Positions 25,380 to 33,459 of a stretch of 64,000 nt of DNA are shown here, piece after piece. The stretch comes from Mesonia aestuariivivens. Its GTDB lineage: Bacteria; Bacteroidota; Bacteroidia; Flavobacteriales; Flavobacteriaceae. Both the position numbers and the translations under genes were made by a program. Each line of letters begins with the position of its first letter. Position 1 is the stretch's first letter. The stretch covers positions 180,419 through 244,418 of the forward strand of contig NZ_JAHWDF010000004.1 of the NCBI RefSeq assembly GCF_019311235.1. Direction: 5' to 3'. The notes beneath the pieces are model-generated. The model was not told the DNA's origin. It saw only the letters and a program-made list of their open reading frames with translations, and made no database searches.

Positions 25380-25786
25380 TTTGAAGTGATTTTTAATTGA
25401 AATTCGCTACCCATCATTTTCAATAGCTGCGCCATTGCTTGAGTAGAATTTGTTACATCGATCACACCATCACGATTGACATCACTCAAATTCAAACCAG
25501 GTAAAATGCATCCGCGTATATCGGTGTAGTAATTCCCCTTGTGAATTAGAATGTAAGATCTTCCGGGAACGTTAAGTATGTGAAAATGTTCTCCAAATTT
25601 TGGACTGGTTCGTTTCTTCACTTGATAGTTTCCTTCAGGAATACAGCTGATATTTCGCTGATTGTTTTTCCAAGGCAATTCCAAGCAATCTAATTCTGCT
25701 TTTACTTCATTGTTATCGTTCAAAACAAACAGTTTTCCGATGGTTTGCTTTTCTTCGTGGCTGTAACGGTTAATGTGTAGTTTCAT
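25376..25786 (-). CDS. DUF5675 family protein, probable endolysin or peptidoglycan-acting enzyme
   Basis: A 136-residue protein. The segment P-W-K-x-N-Q-R-x-I-S-C-I-P-E-G-x-Y, followed by I-L-I-H-K-G-N and D-I-R-G-C-I-L-P-G, is the DUF5675 signature. H82 and C93 lie in an H-x10-C arrangement reminiscent of the His / Gly-Cys core of L,D-transpeptidases, so a cysteine peptidase-like active site acting on peptidoglycan is plausible. The position between a membrane-anchored coiled-coil gene and the spanin candidates also points to lysis. No signal peptide is present, so it would need a holin or another way out. Confidence 0.65.
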   Translation of the reverse strand: MKLHINRYSHEEKQTIGKLFVLNDNNEVKAELDCLELPWKNNQRNISCIPEGNYQVKKRTSPKFGEHFHILNVPGRSYILIHKGNYYTDIRGCILPGLNLSDVNRDGVIDVTNSTQAMAQLLKMMGSEFQLKITSK

Positions 25787-25787
25787 C

Positions 25788-26162
25788 TTATTGATTTTTT
25801 AAGCGTTCTCGTAATTTCTCATTTTCGACACTAAGCTTGGCTAGTCTTTCTTTCAGCTGACTGTTTTCGCTCATTAACTTAGAAATCTCACGGTGAAGCT
25901 TTCTATTATCTTCTTGGAGTAACATCAAAGACTTTCGCTGATCCCTGTTTTCAATCTTCACTTCTTTCAAATCATTTCTAAGATGGTCTACATCTTCTTT
26001 GATTTGCTTGGTAAGCGTATCATAAACAGCTTGGACATTGCTTAATGCATCAGCTTCCGATTTTTGAAGATCTGCTTTTCTGAATTTGTAGCCCGTGAAA
26101 AAAGTAATAACTGGCGCCAAAACACCAATAAACCATTCCCAATTGTCTATAATTGTTTTCAT
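25788..26162 (-). CDS. Membrane-anchored coiled-coil protein, candidate holin
   Basis: A 124-residue protein with one N-terminal membrane segment (W-F-I-G-V-L-A-P-V-I-T-F-F-T-G-Y) followed by a heptad coiled coil through to the end (L-S-V-E-N-E-K-L-R-E-R-L). In Bacteroidota phages such proteins sit between the fibre gene and the endolysin, where a holin is expected. A single membrane helix with a long coiled coil is not a classical holin shape, so it could equally be an i-spanin. It overlaps the stop of the fibre gene by one base. Confidence 0.45.
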   Translation of the reverse strand: MKTIIDNWEWFIGVLAPVITFFTGYKFRKADLQKSEADALSNVQAVYDTLTKQIKEDVDHLRNDLKEVKIENRDQRKSLMLLQEDNRKLHREISKLMSENSQLKERLAKLSVENEKLRERLKNQ

Positions 26163-28021
26163 TAATCTTCTATTTTTTGAATAAATTCTACCGTCAAGTC
26201 ATAATCAAGCCCCTCTTTCAAATATGCTATGACTAGACCATCAGATTGAATGAATAAATTAGATGTACCTGTAAGACTTGTAGCTGCAACACAACGCCTA
26301 ATTCCATCAGGTCTTAATTCTTCTGGTAGTTGTGCTATTGGAAATTCTCCGTTTGCATTGGCTAAAAAGTTTGCACGGAAAATTAAACGCTCAGCTATTC
26401 TTTTGATTTCGAATGTGCCATTAAGTACATTCTCTTCAATTGGTGGGCAAGTTTGCCATGTTGTACTAACACGCATCCTTTCATTTAATTGGTTCAAAGT
26501 GATAAATTCATTACCCAACCTAGCATCACTCCCCGAAACCCGGCCTTTGTAAACCGCCACTAAAAGATTAGGGTCACTAAGACTATCTCCGCCTAAAATT
26601 GTAAGCTTAGGTAATATAGTACCATCGGTTATAAATTGAATTTTCCCATTTGAGAATTTCACTTCTGCTCTAGAATCTTCATCACCATAAGTTATACGAT
26701 CTTGGCTGTATGTTACTTTCTCATTACCAACTTTGACAATTAGAGGATTGTCGGTAAGGCTTCCATTATCTGTAACTTTTTGGAGGGAAAAATTACCCAA
26801 ATTGTTAGATAGAGTTTCTACATCTAACAGGGCTTGGTTCCATTGGTCTATTTCGGTTTGCGTGAAATCTCCTGAAGTCCATAAACGGCGATGTGTTCCC
26901 CAAACACCATTGTTTTGATTTCTTAAGTAATAATCAGTACCATTATTATGCAGCCATAATTGTCCGCTGTAACTAGATGAACGACCTAAACTTAAGACTA
27001 AACCTTGAAAAGCTGATGGCATATTAGCGCCATTAGCAGAGTAAACAAGTTGAGATTTTGTTATAGAATTAAAATCGATTGCACCTACATTTGGAGCAAA
27101 ACCAGCTAAACTTGAATCAAGTGCAATATATTTAGCTGTGTGATCCCCCCAACTATAAACTTCATTCCATTGGTCTATATCTGATTGAGAGAAATCTGCA
27201 TCCGTATAAAACTTTTTCCAATTTTCAAAATCTCCATCTGCTTTAGATGTTCTTATAACTGAAAAACCTTGATATTTATGTATTTTTTGAGTTATATAAG
27301 CACCTGTATTCCAAACTTCAACAACCATATTTCCTGCAAATTGGTAATATTGTGTAGGAAAATTTGTGATGTTATTTAGATTTTGAGAGTTATCGATTAA
27401 ATAGAAACCAAATTCAAGGTTATTCAAATCGTCACCTTCCTCAATTTTTCCACGATAATACAAAGGTCTTTCATTTTTAAGGACAAAATCACCTATGGAT
27501 TTTTCAGTGTCATTACCAGTTATTAATTGGTCTGCATCACCTGTTTTGTGGATTACTTCCGAATCATTCGCTTTTAGGTCAAGTGCTGCTTGCAATCCTT
27601 GTATGTTGGTAATTTGAAAAGTAACCGAACTTAGAATATTATTTTCTGTATCTCTCAAATGAAGATTGCTTCCTGAGAGCGATATAGATTTTGCAAGATT
27701 TGAAACGAATGAACTAACGGGTATTTCACTCAACAATTCATCCGCATCATTTCTCAATTCTAGCTTTTCAGTACTTTCATTATAAGTGAAAGTAGTTCCC
27801 TCATTGTTCAGCCATCCTACACCGACTTCACTAATCAAAACACCTGAAGCATTTCTAATTAATATTTTTTGATTTGCCATGTCAGCATACAAAACCATCC
27901 CTTCCAGATCAGCTATTTTAACTTCATTGGCATCTATGTAGCTTTTTAGCAGGTTTAATTTCGCTACAATGAAAGCTTTGAAAGAGCTTATATTTTGAAT
28001 TATTTTTTCTGAAAAATTCAT
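26162..28021 (-). CDS. Tail fibre / receptor-binding protein with pyocin-knob-like domain
   Basis: A 619-residue fibrous protein. The N-terminus starts with a helical attachment segment followed by repeated short beta units. Two copies of the unit Q-S-D/T-x-I-D-Q-W-N preceded by W-x-S/T-x-G-D-F occur near residues 275-295 and 395-410. A knob-type stretch (G-F-Y-L-I-D-N to F-E-N-W-K-K-F-Y-T-D-A) lies near residues 205-280, as in phage and pyocin fibres. The C-terminal part forms a small globular beta domain. It should bind the host surface during adsorption. It is the last structural gene before the lysis cassette. Confidence 0.72.
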   Translation of the reverse strand: MNFSEKIIQNISSFKAFIVAKLNLLKSYIDANEVKIADLEGMVLYADMANQKILIRNASGVLISEVGVGWLNNEGTTFTYNESTEKLELRNDADELLSEIPVSSFVSNLAKSISLSGSNLHLRDTENNILSSVTFQITNIQGLQAALDLKANDSEVIHKTGDADQLITGNDTEKSIGDFVLKNERPLYYRGKIEEGDDLNNLEFGFYLIDNSQNLNNITNFPTQYYQFAGNMVVEVWNTGAYITQKIHKYQGFSVIRTSKADGDFENWKKFYTDADFSQSDIDQWNEVYSWGDHTAKYIALDSSLAGFAPNVGAIDFNSITKSQLVYSANGANMPSAFQGLVLSLGRSSSYSGQLWLHNNGTDYYLRNQNNGVWGTHRRLWTSGDFTQTEIDQWNQALLDVETLSNNLGNFSLQKVTDNGSLTDNPLIVKVGNEKVTYSQDRITYGDEDSRAEVKFSNGKIQFITDGTILPKLTILGGDSLSDPNLLVAVYKGRVSGSDARLGNEFITLNQLNERMRVSTTWQTCPPIEENVLNGTFEIKRIAERLIFRANFLANANGEFPIAQLPEELRPDGIRRCVAATSLTGTSNLFIQSDGLVIAYLKEGLDYDLTVEFIQKIED

Positions 28022-28023
28022 AT

Positions 28024-29328
28024 TTAAAAATTAATTTCGTTTTCTGCTTCGCTCGTCCAGTCGGGTATTTCATCGGAAATTAACCCGATATTTTCTTGTG
28101 CTTGTTGTTGTTGTGAATGCGTGAGATCTTGCTCTATGTCGTAGCGAATTGATGAATCGTTATAGAACCAAACCTGAAAAGGGTTATTTTGAAGGTCAGA
28201 ATAGTTAGTTATATTTGGAAGTTTCCATATTTTATAGCCATTATATTCAAAATCAAAAGCTTTTAAATCTTGGCGCTGACCACTTGCATTTATAATTTGA
28301 ATTGCAAAATCAGTAAACCTACCGGCTAAGCTATTTTTCACTGCAAAATGATAAGGTGTTGATTCTTGGTCAGCTTCTATAAGATAGAAATTAGCGCCAG
28401 AAAATTGATTGCTTGCATTAGCGATTACATCTGTTAGAATGAAATCGTGCCTGTCGTAGAGTGACGAGTTGTAATCTTGATAAGTGACATTATCTGTGGG
28501 TTGTGGAGGAAATATAGTTTCTCCAGTAAGCAAATTAAATTCTTCTTCGAATACCTCGTCTGTTTGTAAACCATTTTCAATATTTCCTATCAAATACTTG
28601 TCGGTACCTATAAACACATATGTAAAGGTCTCTCCTAATCTTTTGCACTTAAAAATGTTATACACATCTTGATTTGTTGTGTATTTATCAGTCCCTTCAT
28701 TTATGTATAATGAAATAGGCACATTTCCTATTTCACCAAGATTATACTCTATATTTTGAAAGTTTTTTCTTGTGTAGCCTATGTACAATAGATCATTAAC
28801 AGCTACAGGTGTAGCGCCATAGCCATAAGTCCCCTTCCCCGGTTTAAAAATCCATAAATGTATTTCAGGGTTGTAATTTTCTACCTGGTACATTGTGGCA
28901 TTTTTGTACATCTGGTATATCACCAATTCGTTACCACTTACGATGAAAGGTGCAGAACTACTAATTCTTGTAGCCACCTTTAAATCTCTATGCCCTGGTG
29001 AATTCCAGTTAATCCAAACTGATCGTCTGGTTATTTTTATGTTGTTTGAATTATTGATAACACCTCCATTACCGTCTGAAGAATCACCTAATTTTCTAAA
29101 TAACGGCAAGGCTATTGCAGCCATCAATTCTATAGCTGAATTGTAAGTATTTCCGTTGTATGAAAACTGAGTATAGCTTGTATAGGCTAGTAATTCATCT
29201 TTCGTATCATAGGCGTTAACTATTCTAACTTTGTCACCAGAAACGTAAGCGTGAAAATTTCTCACATAGGTTTTTCCATTCAATCTGAACGTTTTTTCAC
29301 CTGAATTATGTTGAATATTTATTACCAT
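28024..29328 (-). CDS. Phage structural protein, probable fibre-attachment or head-tail appendage
   Basis: A 434-residue beta-rich protein. The C-terminus Q-D-L-T-H-S-Q-Q-Q-Q-A-Q-E-N-I-G-L matches the 'S-L-T-x-x-Q-x-x-Q-A-R-x-N-I-G' linker repeated in many phage tail and fibre proteins, which usually joins modules. No enzymatic motif is visible. It lies between the DUF6712-like gene and the fibre gene and overlaps the former by seven bases. A role in connecting fibre to tail or head is inferred. I do not recognise the rest of the sequence. Confidence 0.55.
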   Translation of the reverse strand: MVINIQHNSGEKTFRLNGKTYVRNFHAYVSGDKVRIVNAYDTKDELLAYTSYTQFSYNGNTYNSAIELMAAIALPLFRKLGDSSDGNGGVINNSNNIKITRRSVWINWNSPGHRDLKVATRISSSAPFIVSGNELVIYQMYKNATMYQVENYNPEIHLWIFKPGKGTYGYGATPVAVNDLLYIGYTRKNFQNIEYNLGEIGNVPISLYINEGTDKYTTNQDVYNIFKCKRLGETFTYVFIGTDKYLIGNIENGLQTDEVFEEEFNLLTGETIFPPQPTDNVTYQDYNSSLYDRHDFILTDVIANASNQFSGANFYLIEADQESTPYHFAVKNSLAGRFTDFAIQIINASGQRQDLKAFDFEYNGYKIWKLPNITNYSDLQNNPFQVWFYNDSSIRYDIEQDLTHSQQQQAQENIGLISDEIPDWTSEAENEINF

Positions 29329-29843
29329 TTCATTGCTCGAGTTTCAATATCATTACCAACTGAAGAGGTTCCGCAATCTTGACAATCCTTATAATTAATT
29401 TCTTTGCGATCCATGTACTTGGCCACATTCTCAAAAAGCTTATTAGCATCTTGACGATGTGTGTAATACAGATCTTTCTTTTCGGTTTGGCTTATTGGTT
29501 CTGAATTAGGCGTTTTCTTGGTTACAAAACCGTGTGAAGTGCTAACAACGTTTCCCTTTAAGATGTAACGCGCATAAGCGAAGTATGAAAGAACCGATTC
29601 CAAACCTTCGTGATAGTAAGTTCCTTCTCTGTAAGTATATTCTTTACCCGGTAAAATATCGGTGTATGGCTCTTCAGTTGATTTATTTAATAATTCATAG
29701 TAGAATTCTTCACAAACCAATGTTTTGAGGTCAAACTCTTGAGCTTCACGAATAAACCGGTTAAATTCTTTTTCTGAACAACCGATCGCCACCTGAACAT
29801 ATTCAGCTGCTTTACTCTTCGTTATCAATAGGGGTTGTTTCAT
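29322..29843 (-). CDS. DUF6712-like protein, probable head completion / connector protein
   Basis: About 173 residues from the ATG at 29843 (M-K-Q-P-L-L-I-T-K-S), which overlaps the portal gene end by 32 bases; earlier ATGs lie deeper in that gene. The K-A-A-E-Y-V and F-x-R-F-I-R-E-A-Q motif, the central F-A-Y-A-R-Y motif and the G-F-V-T-K motif fit the DUF6712 family of Bacteroidota phages, which I associate with head completion from its position next to the portal. Six charged blocks and no membrane segment are present. Two Cys residues lie near the C-terminus (C-Q-D-C-G). Confidence 0.6.
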   Translation of the reverse strand: MKQPLLITKSKAAEYVQVAIGCSEKEFNRFIREAQEFDLKTLVCEEFYYELLNKSTEEPYTDILPGKEYTYREGTYYHEGLESVLSYFAYARYILKGNVVSTSHGFVTKKTPNSEPISQTEKKDLYYTHRQDANKLFENVAKYMDRKEINYKDCQDCGTSSVGNDIETRAMKW

Positions 29844-30990
29844 CGTTTTCTTGAATTGTTCCATCCTCCATAAGCTTATAAAGACCAATAGTCCAATCTC
29901 CTGAAGGATTAATATTTATATGATAGTTGCGATATAATTCAGAGAACAATCGCTCAATTCTTTTTCTATGCTTTGATGTTGATTTGTTGTACAAGCTTTC
30001 CGCTGCTCTTAGATCATCACCTGAAGAGTTTCCCAGCTTCCCCTGAACAAAATCAATAATTTGTGGAGGAATATTGAAAAAAGATTTTCTAATGAAATTA
30101 GCTGAGCTAGTTTCAAAATGTTCATACTTTCCAGCTTTGGTTTTGTCCTCCAAAAAATCAAATTTGAATTTTGATTCTTCACCGGCTTCACTGTTGAACT
30201 CGTCCTCTACAGTCAAAACTGAACCGGTATTCTCATTTCCGTAAACGGTCCTTACATTACCTTCAAATTGTTTTTGTTTTTGTGGGCTGTCAAACTTTTT
30301 GTGCCTGATTATCCAAGCATCCTTGAAGCCCTTTCTTACCGTTCTATTGAAGTGCAAGCCCATTGAAGCTTCAGTATCTGAAAACATATAGCATTTCTCA
30401 ACTAAGCTTTCAGCATAATGACCTTTTAAATTGTTTAATTTGAAGTGTAATATTTGACCTTTGTAATTGTGCCAACCTCCATCACGCTCAACTTGTTCCT
30501 GAATAACTTCAGGGCGTGGATTGTAAGTGTCGAATATTTGTATTTTCTTTTTATCAGCTCTTCGATCCCATCCATCAGGATTGACAATAATTTTTCCAAT
30601 GTATTTTTCGCTGTCCTCTTCTCCTAATCTGCAGAATTCATCCGGAATTACTTCAAATTCTGTTTTTTGATAGGCTGCATTGTAGCCTATTTGAATCCAA
30701 ACCTCTTGATGTTTACTTAATTCAGGTGTAATTTCAAAAAGAAGATCCTCCGGTGTGAAAGTTTCAAGTAAATTATCAGTAGGTTCTTCAACCATTTCAG
30801 CCTCAAAACCTGAACCTCCAATAAAGGATTCATAAATTTCTACACATTGGCCAGTCGTAGGACTTGATTTAATTAAGTTCTCGACCAAAACAGGGTAAAG
30901 GTTATCTTCGCCATTGAAGATAACCCCTAACTGTTTGTTATATACCGGTTTTTTCTTCCGGCTATCTACTGATATTAATTTACTTTCCAT
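29812..30990 (-). CDS. Portal protein
   Basis: A 392-residue protein consistent with an HK97-like portal of reduced size. Features include a T-G-Q-C-V-E-I-Y-E-S-F-I-G-G-S-G N-terminal helix pair, the middle beta domain with I-L-H-F-K-L and Y-A-E-S-L-V-E-K-C-Y, and the downstream N-R-T-V-R-K-G-F-K-D-A helix. The S-S-G-D-D-L-R-A-A-E-S-L-Y-N-K-S-T end resembles the portal stem helices. It forms the dodecameric channel through which DNA enters the head. It lies downstream of the capsid gene rather than after the terminase, which is unusual. Confidence 0.7.
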   Translation of the reverse strand: MESKLISVDSRKKKPVYNKQLGVIFNGEDNLYPVLVENLIKSSPTTGQCVEIYESFIGGSGFEAEMVEEPTDNLLETFTPEDLLFEITPELSKHQEVWIQIGYNAAYQKTEFEVIPDEFCRLGEEDSEKYIGKIIVNPDGWDRRADKKKIQIFDTYNPRPEVIQEQVERDGGWHNYKGQILHFKLNNLKGHYAESLVEKCYMFSDTEASMGLHFNRTVRKGFKDAWIIRHKKFDSPQKQKQFEGNVRTVYGNENTGSVLTVEDEFNSEAGEESKFKFDFLEDKTKAGKYEHFETSSANFIRKSFFNIPPQIIDFVQGKLGNSSGDDLRAAESLYNKSTSKHRKRIERLFSELYRNYHININPSGDWTIGLYKLMEDGTIQENDETTPIDNEE

Positions 30991-30996
30991 GAAAGA

Positions 30997-31746
30997 TTAC
31001 TCTTTTTCAGTAATTACTTCTTTTGCTGCTACTTCCTTCACTAAATCATCTTTTGATGATCTTGAACCAAATTTGTAATTATGCTTTTTTGCATAACTCT
31101 TGATTTCGTCCATATTCAAAGGATCAATTTGCTCAGCCGTTAGATCACCAGCTTCATAGGCCTTTTCAAATTCTGCTTTGGCTTGAGCTTCCGCAGCTTC
31201 TTGCTCTTCCTTATCCTTCTGAGCAGCTTCAGCTTCTTTTCTTGCTGCTTCCTCTGCTTCTTTTTGAGCAGCTTCTTCCTTAGCTTTACGATCTGCTTCT
31301 TCCTGCTCTGCTTTGGCTTGAGCTTCCGCAGCTGCAGCTTCCTCTTCAGCACGTTCTTTTTTTAAGCGTTTGATTGCTCCTTCCGGCATCTTAGCAAAAA
31401 GCGCTGCACGATTAAGATTTTGCTTGAGAAGTTCCTCAGCAATTTCATCAGTGATGTTTAAATCTGAATAGTACTTGTTAGTACCTTTTTTGTGAATTGT
31501 TGATCCACTTTTCATTCGGTATTTTCTGTCCTTTGTACTCATAATCGGTTTATTTGTATTGATTGACTGTAATTTTTTAATATAACCAGGAAGCTCACTA
31601 GAGCAATGCTTACAAGCGTAACCAAAGTACTCTTCAAATGCTTCCAGTACATACTTCAAAAGGGGCTTACCGTTATGGCTTGCCCCGTTAATAATCTCCT
31701 TGGAACTATATTCCTGGATAATTGATATTTTATCCTTTAGCTCCAT
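30997..31746 (-). CDS. Coiled-coil phage protein with HeH/SAP-like C-terminus
   Basis: A 249-residue protein in three parts. A small N-terminal region contains C-K-H-C-S (possible metal site near residue 40). A coiled coil of some 80 residues is made almost only of A, E, K and Q (residues about 135-205), with the run A-A-E-A-Q-A-K-A-E occurring twice. The C-terminal 45 residues (M-D-E-I-K-S-Y-A-K-K-H-N-Y-K-F and S-K-D-D-L-V-K-E-V) are a helix-extension-helix motif of the kind found in DNA- or protein-binding SAP/HeH domains. It lies between the tail-tube candidate and the portal. The role is unknown; scaffold-like or head-DNA-binding functions are possible. Confidence 0.55.
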   Translation of the reverse strand: MELKDKISIIQEYSSKEIINGASHNGKPLLKYVLEAFEEYFGYACKHCSSELPGYIKKLQSINTNKPIMSTKDRKYRMKSGSTIHKKGTNKYYSDLNITDEIAEELLKQNLNRAALFAKMPEGAIKRLKKERAEEEAAAAEAQAKAEQEEADRKAKEEAAQKEAEEAARKEAEAAQKDKEEQEAAEAQAKAEFEKAYEAGDLTAEQIDPLNMDEIKSYAKKHNYKFGSRSSKDDLVKEVAAKEVITEKE

Positions 31747-32345
31747 TAAGGTGTTGTCTCTGCAGGTTCTGTGTACTCAGCAGCTTCGATAAAAGCTAAC
31801 GTAGTCGCATAATCTGTATCTTGGAAGATTTTCGGAGCAGTACCTTCTTCTTCACCTTCTTTGGTTGCCACTGCAAGAGTAGCCACACCTGAATTTGCGT
31901 TGGTGTCATACTCAAAAGAACTCATTAGCATTCCTGATTCATAACCAGCAAATTCAAATGCTAATTCTCCATTTTGTCCTCCATCCACTTTTTCAGAAAT
32001 AGAAAAGATTCGAGCACCGTCAACGATCTCCTGAACGCGTTCACGTTCTTGATCTCCACGATATAAGATGTTAACCGTATCTGTGTGAGTAAATCCGTTA
32101 CCGTAATCACCAACCACACCGGAAGATTGAAGCTGATGAGTTTTATCGTTACCAAGTACAGGATATAGCTTTGCGTTTTCTTTCAAAACTAAAGTGGTGA
32201 TCTTATTACCACGGTTAGCTAATACAGTAGCTTCTTTATCAATATCCTCTTGGTTTCCGTACCATTTGCGCTTAATCCCCTGTTTAGGTTTGTAACCGCA
32301 AATCTTTCTGAAATTACCGCTGATACCAATATTGCAATCGTCCAT
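31746..32345 (-). CDS. Phage structural protein, candidate major tail tube protein
   Basis: A 199-residue beta-rich protein directly downstream of the capsid gene. The N-terminus (M-D-D-C-N-I-G-I-S-G-N-F-R-K-I-C-G) is followed by a G-x-K-R-K-W-Y-G strand, paired Y-R-G strands, and a region ending E-L-A-F-E-F-A-G-Y-E-S-G-M. It fits the size and strand composition of a tail-tube subunit, and the abundant alanine/threonine end suggests a highly expressed structural protein. It could instead be a head-decoration protein. No family name is certain. Confidence 0.45.
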   Translation of the reverse strand: MDDCNIGISGNFRKICGYKPKQGIKRKWYGNQEDIDKEATVLANRGNKITTLVLKENAKLYPVLGNDKTHQLQSSGVVGDYGNGFTHTDTVNILYRGDQERERVQEIVDGARIFSISEKVDGGQNGELAFEFAGYESGMLMSSFEYDTNANSGVATLAVATKEGEEEGTAPKIFQDTDYATTLAFIEAAEYTEPAETTP

Positions 32346-32357
32346 AATATTCAGTTT

Positions 32358-33425
32358 TTAAAATGCTGCTCTAAGCGCATAAGGGTTAGGTATTTTAAAA
32401 TCCATCAAGTAAGAAGCCTTGATGTAGAAGTTCTCATCTTTACCACCCACGTACTCAAGTCGTAGATCAGTAAGTGCTGCAGTATCATCTACTCCTATCT
32501 GAAGGTTAGATTTATCTGCGATCATCGAGAAATGAGGCTGATATAAATTTCCAGCTTCTGCATCTCCTGATTGATCGAAATCTCTGCGGATAACTTTATC
32601 GTATGCCCATTGCATATCTTTAAGTGGTCGGCTATCAAACTGAGGCTCGAAAGATTGCTGAATTGCTGAAACTCCACTTTCTAGTAACTTACCTCTGAAT
32701 AAATCTTTGTATTTTTTATACAAAGTATGAGAGGTTAAGAGCTGATCTCCTCCTTCAAACTCTAATCCTTCAATAAGGTCATCGTAAATAGCTAAAGCTT
32801 CTTCTCCGGTGATCGCTAACTGAGCTGATTTTGTAGCCTCAGCATTCTTGGCGATATCGTCAAATTGCGATGCTAATAAAGGATTAGCTTTAAATAACTG
32901 AAGTGTTTTAATAAGACCAGCATCGATCTGATTATAATCCCCAGCTTCACCAATCGCATTTTCACCAAGAATATCATCCACAACGATATCTTTATTTCCG
33001 TGAACTGCAACACGAACTAAATCTCGTGCCATTGCTCCTGAAGTCATATCCTTAATAAAATCAAAGAAATCTGCTTCTTGAAGGTTTCTACGATCGTAAC
33101 CGTTAGCTAATCCCCATTGAACGAATGCGCCTTCAAAATCTTGGTAACACATTTTTATTCTTACGTCCATTGAACGTGGGTTCCATTTTTGAGCAATTCC
33201 GTTAATTTCAAATGCAGTGAATTCAGGCTCACAACCTGCTTGCTGCTTTGTAACATATTCGTAATCTCTCAAGGCAACTACTTGCTGCCCTCCTTTTATT
33301 CCTGGAACAAACGTGAAGAACTCTTCCGCTTGTTGAAATAAAGTCTTTTGCACAATAGCATCACGTAAATCCTGTAAAAGGCGATCGCTATTGTTAATGT
33401 CTGCAAATGCTTCTATTAAATCCAT
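32358..33425 (-). CDS. Major capsid protein
   Basis: A 355-residue protein downstream of the protease/scaffold candidate with the layout of an HK97-fold capsid subunit. A helical N-terminus (L-L-Q-D-L-R-D-A-I-V-Q-K) leads into an extended E-loop-like region, then a spine helix (N-L-Q-E-A-D-F-F-D-F-I-K-D-M-T-S), a long central domain and a C-terminal strand bundle (L-R-L-E-Y-V-G-G and Y-L-M-D-F-K-I-P-N-P). Its position, size and lack of other domains identify it. The fold is inferred because HK97 capsid proteins diverge strongly. Confidence 0.75.
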   Translation of the reverse strand: MDLIEAFADINNSDRLLQDLRDAIVQKTLFQQAEEFFTFVPGIKGGQQVVALRDYEYVTKQQAGCEPEFTAFEINGIAQKWNPRSMDVRIKMCYQDFEGAFVQWGLANGYDRRNLQEADFFDFIKDMTSGAMARDLVRVAVHGNKDIVVDDILGENAIGEAGDYNQIDAGLIKTLQLFKANPLLASQFDDIAKNAEATKSAQLAITGEEALAIYDDLIEGLEFEGGDQLLTSHTLYKKYKDLFRGKLLESGVSAIQQSFEPQFDSRPLKDMQWAYDKVIRRDFDQSGDAEAGNLYQPHFSMIADKSNLQIGVDDTAALTDLRLEYVGGKDENFYIKASYLMDFKIPNPYALRAAF

Positions 33426-33459
33426 TTGTTAATTCGTTATTTGATTGATGAATGATGAA

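Noticed and set aside
31140..31365. Lysine- or serine/phenylalanine-rich frames opposite or within the coiled-coil gene
   Set aside because: They are out-of-frame readings of the repetitive A/E/K/Q region; the in-frame gene at 30997-31746 fits the operon spacing and has a normal N- and C-terminus.
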